DNA of 15,936 bases from DASYQD01 sp036005845. GTDB taxonomy: Bacteria > Acidobacteriota > Thermoanaerobaculia > Multivoradales > JAIOJS01. Location of the stretch: contig DASYQD010000122.1 in the NCBI GenBank assembly GCA_036005845.1, positions 1 to 15,936 on the forward strand, written 5' to 3'. Positions 1 to 7,984 of this stretch are shown here, piece by piece; the stretch's first letter is position 1; the number at the start of each line of letters is the position of its first letter. Under the pieces are notes generated by a model that did not search any database, was not told the origin of the DNA, and worked only from the letters and a program-made list of their open reading frames with translations. Position numbers and translations under genes: made by a program.

Positions 1-774
<774 letters not shown>

Positions 775-813
775 CGTCGCGCCGCGGGTGCGCATGACGC
801 AGGCGGTACTCTG

Positions 814-2379
814 ATGCCGATGGCGGGCAGCAGCGAAGGCGATCGGGTGACGGCGGACGAGCGTGAGATCGCAGCGGTTGCCGCATCCGCCCGCGCCGAC
901 CGCCACGACGGCGACGACCGCGACGAAGCCGCGTCTCCCGACGACGGTGCGGACATCACGTCGTCACCGCGAGCGCAGCTTGGCGCGCTCGGCCTGACGA
1001 TCGGCACGATCGCACTGCCGGCCGCGAGCGCCGTCCCGCGTTCGCGCCGCACGTCGCTTGCCGGCCGCATCACCGGTGCGGTCTTCGTCGCGCTGCTTCT
1101 GGCTGGCGCCGGCGCGGCATTGGCTCTCCGCTTCGAGCTGACGCCGCAGCTCGCCTTCCTCCTCGTCGTCGGCATCGGCCTGCCGATCGCGGCGTGGTCG
1201 ATCGCGCGCCTGCTGCGGCCGCTCGACCGCGTCGTCTCAGGCGTCGCCGACGGCATCCGCAGCTTCCGCGACCACGATTTCAGCGTCCGCCTCGCCTACC
1301 AGAGCGACGACGAGCTGGGCGAGCTGGTCCGTCTCTACAACGACGTCGGTGGCCTGCTGCAGGAGGAGCGGCACCTGCTGCGCCAGCGCGAGCTGCTGCT
1401 GCAGACCGCGCTCGACCGCTCGCCGGCGGCCATCATGCTCGTCGGCCCCACCGGCCGCGTCGTCTACGGCAACCGCGAGGCGCGCCACCTGCTGCTCGGC
1501 GGCGCGCCGCTCGAGGGGCGCAGCTACGGCGAGCTGCGTGACGGCTGCCCGCCGGAGATGCAGGAGGTGATGGCCAGCGACACCGACGGCCTCTTCACCG
1601 TCCGCGAGGGCGAGCGCGCCGAGACCTTCCACCTCTCACGCCGGAGCTTCCGCCTCAACTACCGCCGCCACGAGCTGCTGCTGCTGCGGCGCCTGACCGG
1701 CGAGCTCGGCCGGCAGGAGGCGGAGATCTGGAAGAAGGTGCTGCGCGTCGTCTCCCACGAGCTCAACAACTCGCTGGCGCCGATCTCCTCGCTCGTCCAC
1801 TCGGCGCGCATCATCGCCTCCGACCCGCGCCACGCCCACCGCGCCGACGAAGTCTTCGCCACCCTGCGCGAACGCCTCGACCACCTGCAGCGCTTCCTCG
1901 ACGGCTACGCGAAGTTCGCGCGGCTCCCGAGCCCGCGCCCGGAGGCGGTCAACTGGACGCGCTTCCTGGAGACCGTGCAGGACTTCCCGCAAGTACACCT
2001 CGTCGGCGCGCTGCCGCAATCGCCGGGATGGTTCGATCCGGCCCAGCTGCGGCAAGTGCTCGTCAACCTGTTCAAGAACGCCGTCGAGGCGAGCGAGATC
2101 GGCGGCAACGGCCAGCCGGCGGGCGAGGTCGACGTGAAGCTCCGCGTCGAGTCGGCGCCCGAAGGCGGCACTTGGATCCAGGTCAGCGACCAGGGCCGCG
2201 GCATGGACGAAGAAACCATGCGCCAGGCCCTGCTGCCGTTTTACTCCACCAAGCCGGGCGGCAGCGGCCTGGGCCTGGCGCTCTGCCGAGAGATCCTCGA
2301 AGCCCACGGCGGCAAGATCGCCCTCCAATCCCGGCCCGGCGAAGGCACCGTCGTCACCTGCTGGCTGCCGCCGCGGTAG
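814..2379 (+). CDS. NtrY-like membrane sensor histidine kinase (HAMP-PAS-HisKA-HATPase)
   Basis: This 521-residue kinase probably phosphorylates the upstream sigma-54 activator. Residues 1-80 are polar and low in complexity. Two hydrophobic segments (about 86-105 and 112-133) are joined by only a few residues, so there is almost no periplasmic sensor. A HAMP linker (about 130-185) and a PAS-like region starting near DRSPAAIMLV (201-210) follow. The phospho-acceptor is H315 in SHELNNSLAPI, an H-box form seen in NtrY-type kinases. The ATPase domain shows an N box (NLFKNAVEAS, 418-427), a G1 box (DQGRGMD, 459-465) and a G2 box (GGSGLGLAL, 482-490). The ATG at 814 has only a weak AGGCGG upstream. 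Later starts, including ATG 820, are possible, and the odd N-terminus may be over-called. The signal is probably sensed at or inside the membrane. Confidence 0.92.
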   Translation: MPMAGSSEGDRVTADEREIAAVAASARADRHDGDDRDEAASPDDGADITSSPRAQLGALGLTIGTIALPAASAVPRSRRTSLAGRITGAVFVALLLAGAGAALALRFELTPQLAFLLVVGIGLPIAAWSIARLLRPLDRVVSGVADGIRSFRDHDFSVRLAYQSDDELGELVRLYNDVGGLLQEERHLLRQRELLLQTALDRSPAAIMLVGPTGRVVYGNREARHLLLGGAPLEGRSYGELRDGCPPEMQEVMASDTDGLFTVREGERAETFHLSRRSFRLNYRRHELLLLRRLTGELGRQEAEIWKKVLRVVSHELNNSLAPISSLVHSARIIASDPRHAHRADEVFATLRERLDHLQRFLDGYAKFARLPSPRPEAVNWTRFLETVQDFPQVHLVGALPQSPGWFDPAQLRQVLVNLFKNAVEASEIGGNGQPAGEVDVKLRVESAPEGGTWIQVSDQGRGMDEETMRQALLPFYSTKPGGSGLGLALCREILEAHGGKIALQSRPGEGTVVTCWLPPR

Positions 2380-2516
2380 GCCGCGAGGCGCGGTACCCAC
2401 CCTGATCGCGCCGCCGCAGCGTTGCCGGCGCGCCGCTCTGCACGCGTCGATCCTGTGCGCGCGCTACGCGGCGAGTGACCGCGACCGGCACGATGCGCGC
2501 GGATTGCCTGGGTTCG

Positions 2517-2714
2517 TTAGCCGGTGGCCCGTAGAGTGACGGAACTGGGATCCTCGACGCGTTGAGAAGCATCGAGGACCTCGAGGGAGATCAGGTTTCC
2601 GCCTGCGTCGTAGTCGAGGATGATCCCCGGTTTGTCCTCGTCGCTCTCGGCGACCGCAGCCTCTCGGAGGACCACCGTCAAGATGTGGGTCTTTGCGTCG
2701 TAGTCGACCCTCAT
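2517..2714 (-). CDS. DUF2283 family small protein
   Basis: This 65-residue protein matches the whole length of the DUF2283 family. It opens with MRVDYDAKTHILTV, has the central VAESDEDKPGIILDYD stretch and ends with LISLEVLDASQRV, the usual family ending. The fold is a small beta-rich domain of unknown biochemical role. DUF2283 genes often sit beside DUF4258 toxin-like genes, but none is present here. Only 38 bases separate its ATG from the end of the hybrid kinase on the same strand, so the two may be co-transcribed. No clear Shine-Dalgarno sequence precedes the ATG. The family call is firm; no function is assigned. Confidence 0.85.
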   Translation of the reverse strand: MRVDYDAKTHILTVVLREAAVAESDEDKPGIILDYDAGGNLISLEVLDASQRVEDPSSVTLRATG

Positions 2715-2752
2715 GGGTTCGTCGATTGTAGGTGAGGCGACTTCGGGTCGAG

Positions 2753-4018
2753 CTACGCCACGGCGACGCTGCCGGGCTCGCGCTCTCCTTGCGGGTGACG
2801 GCGGAGGACGGCGCGGACCGTTCCGAGCAGCTCGGCTGCCGAGCCGGCGGCGCCGGCGCTGGCGCTGAGGTGCTCGGCGATGCGGTCGCGCTCGACGTCT
2901 GACGGCTCGCTGGGAGCGAGCGCGAGAACCGGGATGCGGGCCGTACGTGCGTCGCGCTGGAGGGCGCGCACCAGCGCGAAGCCTTCCAGCGCCGGCATGG
3001 TCAAGGCGACGGCGATGGCCTGCGGGCTGTGGGCGCGGGCGAGCTCGACGGCGCGGCGCCTCTCGGCGGCGATGAGCGACGGCAACCCAGCCGCCGCCAG
3101 CGCCAGCTCGAGCTGCTCGCGCGTCGTCGCGTCATCGTCGACGACGAGGACCGGCGCGCCGGTCTCGCCGGCGGCGGGGGGCGCCAACCGCATGAGCGCC
3201 TCGACGAACGCCACGGCGTCGACCGGCCGCGGCAGCCAGGCGTCGAAGCCGAGGGCGATGCTCGACCGCCGCTGATCGCGCAGGCTGATGAGCACCACCG
3301 GCAGGCGCATCGCCGCCTCGTCCGACTGCAGTGCCGCGAGCGCGCCCCACGCGTCGAGCCCGGCGGCGCCGACGTCGACCACTGCCACCGACGGATGGAC
3401 CTCGCGCGCCATGCGCAGCGCCTCCTCGCCGTGGCGGGCGCGCACGGGCAGCATGCCGTGCTGATCGAGCTCCTCGGCGAGCAGCGTGAAGGCTTCGCGA
3501 TCGGCCTCGACGACGAGGATGCGCGGGCGTACCGCCGCCTCCTCCTCCGGCTCGTCACGCGCCGTTGTCTTTGCCGAGACTTCGCGCGGCAGCAGGACGC
3601 GGAACGCGGCGCCCTGCCCCGGCTCGGAGTCGAGGTCGATCTCGCCGCCGAGAAGCTGTACGAAGCGATAGACGATGGCGAGGCCGAGGCCGGTGCCCGC
3701 CGGCCGGTCGCCGCCGTGGTTCACCTGGCGGAACTCCTCGAAGATGCTCGCCTGCTGCTCGAGCGGGATGCCGACGCCGTGGTCGATCACCGACAGCAAG
3801 TACGAGTCGACGGCGAGCGGCGACTCGGCGGCCGGCACCACCGTCGCTTCGAGCTCCACCGTCCCGCCGGACGGCGAGAACTTGATGGCGTTGGACAGCA
3901 GGTTGAAGAGGATCTGTTTGAGCTTCGGCACGTCGACGGCGAGGGCACGAGGTGCGCCGGCAGCTTCGGCGCGATCGTTATGTGGCGCTCGCGGCAGTAG
4001 CCCTCCATGATCGTGCAA
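2753..4018 (-). CDS. Hybrid histidine kinase, C-terminal part: ATPase and two receiver domains (separated by frameshift)
   Basis: This frame carries the catalytic and receiver half of a hybrid sensor kinase whose N-terminal half lies in another frame upstream. Real coding begins near 3945; the TTG at 4018 and the first 23 or so residues are out-of-frame translation of the other half. Numbering from that TTG, the ATPase domain has an N box (NLLSNAIKF, 39-47), a G1 box (DHGVGIP, 79-85) and a G2 box (GTGLGLAI, 108-115). The first receiver (about 166-280) keeps the phospho-acceptor D215 (codon 3374-3376), but the usual lysine of the K-P pair is Arg (LPRPVD). The second receiver (about 289-405) keeps VVDDD, but the phospho-acceptor position is Ala338 (AVALTMP; codon 3005-3007) and the conserved lysine is not evident. 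It ends 38 bases before the DUF2283 gene. Confidence 0.85.
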   Translation of the reverse strand: MHDHGGLLPRAPHNDRAEAAGAPRALAVDVPKLKQILFNLLSNAIKFSPSGGTVELEATVVPAAESPLAVDSYLLSVIDHGVGIPLEQQASIFEEFRQVNHGGDRPAGTGLGLAIVYRFVQLLGGEIDLDSEPGQGAAFRVLLPREVSAKTTARDEPEEEAAVRPRILVVEADREAFTLLAEELDQHGMLPVRARHGEEALRMAREVHPSVAVVDVGAAGLDAWGALAALQSDEAAMRLPVVLISLRDQRRSSIALGFDAWLPRPVDAVAFVEALMRLAPPAAGETGAPVLVVDDDATTREQLELALAAAGLPSLIAAERRRAVELARAHSPQAIAVALTMPALEGFALVRALQRDARTARIPVLALAPSEPSDVERDRIAEHLSASAGAAGSAAELLGTVRAVLRRHPQGEREPGSVAVA

Positions 4019-4650
4019 ACGCCGTCGACGACGGCGCGCAGCTCGGCGTCCTCGGCGTGCACCTCCATGCGGCCGGCCTCGATCTTCGACAGGTCGAGCA
4101 GATTGTCGATCAGGTGCAGCAGGTGGCGGCCGCTGTCGAGCACGTTGTGCAGGAAGCCGATCTCGCGCTCCTCGACGCGGCCGGCGAGCCGGCGCTCGAG
4201 CACCTGCGAGAAGCCGATGATGGCGTTGAGCGGCGTACGCAGCTCGTGGCTCATGTTGGCGAGGAACTCGCTCTTGAAGCGGTTGGTCTGGCGGATGCGC
4301 GCGTTGGCGCGGTCGAGCGCGTGCGAGTGCTCCTCGAGCGCGCGCGCGTAGCGGCGGAGGTCGTCGGTGCGCTCGTCCACCTGCGCCTCGAGCAGCGTCG
4401 CCCGCGCCTTGATGCGCCGCGTGCGCAGCCGGTGGACGACGGCGAGCAGCACCAGCACGGCGAGCGCGGCGCCGGTGGCGAACAGCGGCGTTTGCCAGAA
4501 GGCGAGCTGTCTCAAGGGAGTCGCGGAGATCTTAACGCTGCGGCGGAGGGCGGCTACGTCTTCCCACGAGGTTCGCACCGGCGGTGGAATTCGCGCTGAC
4601 GCATCGCTGTTGTGCTCTTCGACTTCGCCCAGCACGGCGTTCGCTTGCAA
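3787..4650 (-). CDS. Hybrid histidine kinase, N-terminal part: TM, coiled coil and HisKA (frameshifted, sensor missing)
   Basis: This frame carries the start of the hybrid kinase. A transmembrane helix (about residues 53-73) is preceded by AFWQTPLF, like the end of the Y_Y_Y module in two-component propeller sensors. A linker coiled coil (about 80-125) follows, then a HisKA domain with H135 in NMSHELRTPLNAIIGFSQ (codon 4246-4248). Coding continues sensibly to about residue 235 (LPAHLV) and then becomes nonsense until a stop at 3787. One missing base near the GGG at 3943-3945 of the plus strand restores the ATPase frame, giving a fused protein of about 630 residues. No ATG lies upstream: a stop is at 4681-4683, and only TTG (4650) and GTG (4635) are available. 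No beta-propeller precedes it. This is either a decaying gene or a truncated sensor plus a sequencing error. Confidence 0.8.
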   Translation of the reverse strand: MQANAVLGEVEEHNSDASARIPPPVRTSWEDVAALRRSVKISATPLRQLAFWQTPLFATGAALAVLVLLAVVHRLRTRRIKARATLLEAQVDERTDDLRRYARALEEHSHALDRANARIRQTNRFKSEFLANMSHELRTPLNAIIGFSQVLERRLAGRVEEREIGFLHNVLDSGRHLLHLIDNLLDLSKIEAGRMEVHAEDAELRAVVDGVCTIMEGYCRERHITIAPKLPAHLVPSPSTCRSSNRSSSTCCPTPSSSRRPAGRWSSKRRWCRPPSRRSPSTRTCCR

Positions 4651-4861
4651 AGCCGCGCCATCTGTGCGATGGTCGCGCCTTCACATCGCGGCTCGACGTT
4701 CCCGTAGGTCAATCGCGACCCTCGACGCGGCGAGCCGAACGGCAGCCTCCCCGGCAAGTCTTCCGTTCCTTTCTCCACGACAGTTCGCCGGATCGATCGA
4801 CGCGGAGCGTTCCGCGGCCACGGTTGACTCCTGGCTCGAACGTCCGCAGAAGGGATTCACT
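4651..4861. other. Divergent intergenic region between hybrid kinase and RNA helicase
   Basis: These 211 bases lie between the divergent hybrid kinase and the helicase start. The helicase frame stays open through this stretch and into the antisense of the kinase, but its translation there is Arg/Ser-rich and shows no domain, so I do not count it as coding. Promoters for both genes should lie here; I could not identify a convincing -35/-10 or -24/-12 pair by eye. Confidence 0.5.
4848..4861 (+). promoter_or_regulatory. Ribosome binding site supporting the TTG start of the helicase
   Basis: AGAAGGGA at 4848-4855 lies 6 bases before the TTG at 4862-4864. It supports that codon as the start, which is also where the encoded protein begins to match RhlE-type helicases. 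The much longer open frame upstream is not coding. Confidence 0.6.
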
Positions 4862-6430
<1,569 letters not shown>

Positions 6431-6453
6431 CGCGGTAGAGAAGCTGTTCCAGA

Positions 6454-6476
6454 GCCACCGGCCTCGCGCCGGTGGC
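6454..6476 (+). terminator. Hairpin after helicase gene, probable terminator
   Basis: A perfect 9-bp stem, GCCACCGGC (6454-6462) with GCCGGTGGC (6468-6476), closes a 5-base loop 23 bases after the helicase stop. Only a weak pyrimidine run (CTTCCTCC) follows rather than a U tract, so efficiency is uncertain. It also rules out a DDAH start at 6472, inside the stem. Confidence 0.55.
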
Positions 6477-6522
6477 GCTTCCTCCGCTCGCTTGCGCCGT
6501 GCGGGCCGGCGAGAATAGGCGC

Positions 6523-7338
6523 ATGGCCGTTCAGCGCCGCCGTCTCGTAGCCGTCACGCGTGAGGTGAGCCCGGCGTTCGCCGCGTGCGAGCTCACGCAT
6601 CTGGCGCGGGAGCCGATCGACGTCAGAGTGGCCCGGCAACAGCACGCTGCGTACGTGGCGCTGCTCGAGGAGCTGCGGTGCGCGGTCGAGCACCTTCCCG
6701 CGGAGCCCTCGCTGCCCGACTCGGTATTCGTCGAGGATGCGGCGGTGGTGGTCGACGAGCTGGCGGTGATCACGCGCCCGGGCGCCGCGTCGCGGCGCGG
6801 CGAGACCGCGTCGGTGGCGGCGGCGCTGGCGCGTCATCGGCCGCTGGCGCGCATCGAGGCGCCGGCGACGCTCGACGGCGGCGACGTGTTGCGAATCGGA
6901 AGGCGGCTGTTCGCCGGCCTGTCGTCGCGCACCAGTCGCGACGGTGTCGACCAGCTCGCGGCACTGCTGGCGCCGTTCGGCTACGCCGTCGAAGGGGTGG
7001 AGCTCGACGGCTGCCTGCATCTCAAGACCGCGGTGACCGAGGTTGCTGAGGGTACGGTGATCATCAACCCCGCGTGGATCGGCCGTGCACGGTTCGCCGC
7101 CTACGAACAAATCGAGGTCGACGCTGACGAGCCGTTCGCCGCCAACGCGCTGCGCGTCGCCGGTGACGGCACGGACGGCGACACGGTCGTGGTGCCGGCT
7201 GCCTTCCCGCGCACGGCCGATCGCCTGGCCGCCCACGGCCTGCGCGTGCGCACGGTCGACGTCGCGGAGATCGCCAAGGCCGAAGGCGGCGTCACCTGCT
7301 GCAGCATCCTGCTCGCCGCAAGTGCGGCGCAGCCGTAG
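6523..7338 (+). CDS. ddaH: Dimethylarginine dimethylaminohydrolase (DDAH)
   Basis: The 271-residue enzyme belongs to the guanidino-modifying superfamily. It should hydrolyse N-omega-methylated arginines to citrulline and a methylamine in the cytosol. Hallmarks are in order: DSVFVEDAAVV (66-76) for substrate binding, TRPGAASRRGE (84-94), IEAP followed by LDGGDVLRIG (111-126), GLSSRTSRDGVDQL (132-145), CLHLKTA (164-170) with the likely catalytic His166, and a C-terminal GGVTCCSILL (255-264) holding the nucleophilic Cys. The adjacent pair Cys259-Cys260 resembles the LTCCS motif of vertebrate DDAH. Length is normal. I chose ATG 6523 because the upstream GTG at 6472 lies within the terminator hairpin and adds no conserved sequence. 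Arginine deiminase is excluded by size and by these motifs. It appears to stand alone between two hairpins. Confidence 0.92.
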   Translation: MAVQRRRLVAVTREVSPAFAACELTHLAREPIDVRVARQQHAAYVALLEELRCAVEHLPAEPSLPDSVFVEDAAVVVDELAVITRPGAASRRGETASVAAALARHRPLARIEAPATLDGGDVLRIGRRLFAGLSSRTSRDGVDQLAALLAPFGYAVEGVELDGCLHLKTAVTEVAEGTVIINPAWIGRARFAAYEQIEVDADEPFAANALRVAGDGTDGDTVVVPAAFPRTADRLAAHGLRVRTVDVAEIAKAEGGVTCCSILLAASAAQP

Positions 7339-7343
7339 CGGCG

Positions 7344-7420
7344 CTGTCGTCATCACACCCGCCTGCCGCGCTCGGCCTGGTCACCGCGTCCGCGCGGCAC
7401 GGGCGGGGACGACGCGACAG
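7344..7420. terminator. Bidirectional hairpin between convergent ddaH and DUF1697 gene
   Basis: A long nested inverted repeat fills the gap between two convergent genes. The inner stem pairs 7358-7371 with 7392-7407 (14 bp with a 2-base bulge, key pairs CCCGCC/GGCGGG and TGCCGCGC/GCGCGGCA). The outer stem pairs CTGTCG (7344-7349) with CGACAG (7415-7420). It has no U tract on either side. Position and symmetry suggest a shared terminator. Confidence 0.5.
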
Positions 7421-7431
7421 TTCCGCCTGGC

Positions 7432-7980
7432 TCAGCTCTCCGCCAGCGCCCGCAGCTTGACCATCGTCGTCCAATTGCGGGTCGTGGCGGCGTCGCCGGT
7501 GGCGCGGTTGAAGGCGGCGAGCATCTTGCTGGCGAGGATGCCGTCGGCGCACCAGAGGTAGGCGACGCGCTTGCCTAACGCGAAGGCGTCCGGCGCCCAG
7601 TCCTGCTTGGCGAGCGCGGCGAGGCCCTTGCGGTCGACGCGCGCCGCCAGCGTCGCGACGAGGAAGCGCGCCGGATCGCCCTCCGCATGCTTCAGCAGCG
7701 GGTTGCCTTCGATCGCCTCCGCCACCTCCGCCGCGGTGAGCACGACGACCTTCGCCGGCACCTTGAGCCGCTTCTCGAGCACCTCCTCCACGCGTGCGTC
7801 GGGCTCGCCGTTGCTCTTCGCCGGCAGCGTGAACACCACGTTGCCGCTGTTGAGCATTGTGCGCACGTCCTCGTAGCCGATCTTCTCGAGCTCCTCCCGC
7901 AGCTCCGCCATCGCCACCCGCTTCGCCTTGCCGACGTTGATGCCGCGGATCAGCGCGATGCGCGTGTCCTTCGCGGGCAC
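7432..7980 (-). CDS. DUF1697 family protein
   Basis: This 182-residue cytosolic protein matches DUF1697 over its full length. It begins with RIALIRGINVGKAKRVAM (7-24) and continues with ELREELEKIGYEDVRTMLNS, GNVVF, a middle with DARVEEVLEKRL and NPL, then RVAYLWCADGILASKM and a C-terminal GDAATTRNWTTMVKL. The TTRNW block is the family's most constant feature. The biochemical function is unknown. The start is a GTG at 7978-7980, only 4 bases after the stop of the prolyl oligopeptidase on the same strand, so translation is probably coupled and the two form an operon. No link between their functions is known to me. Confidence 0.92.
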   Translation of the reverse strand: MPAKDTRIALIRGINVGKAKRVAMAELREELEKIGYEDVRTMLNSGNVVFTLPAKSNGEPDARVEEVLEKRLKVPAKVVVLTAAEVAEAIEGNPLLKHAEGDPARFLVATLAARVDRKGLAALAKQDWAPDAFALGKRVAYLWCADGILASKMLAAFNRATGDAATTRNWTTMVKLRALAES

Positions 7981-7984
7981 GCCG

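Noticed and set aside
3930..3960. Programmed -1 frameshift in the hybrid kinase
   Set aside because: No slippery heptamer or convincing downstream structure is visible on the minus strand; a lost base in a short G run explains it better.
4367..4861. Open frame extending the helicase gene upstream by 165 codons
   Set aside because: It overlaps the antisense of the hybrid kinase, is Arg/Ser-rich with no domain, and a good ribosome binding site supports the start at 4862.
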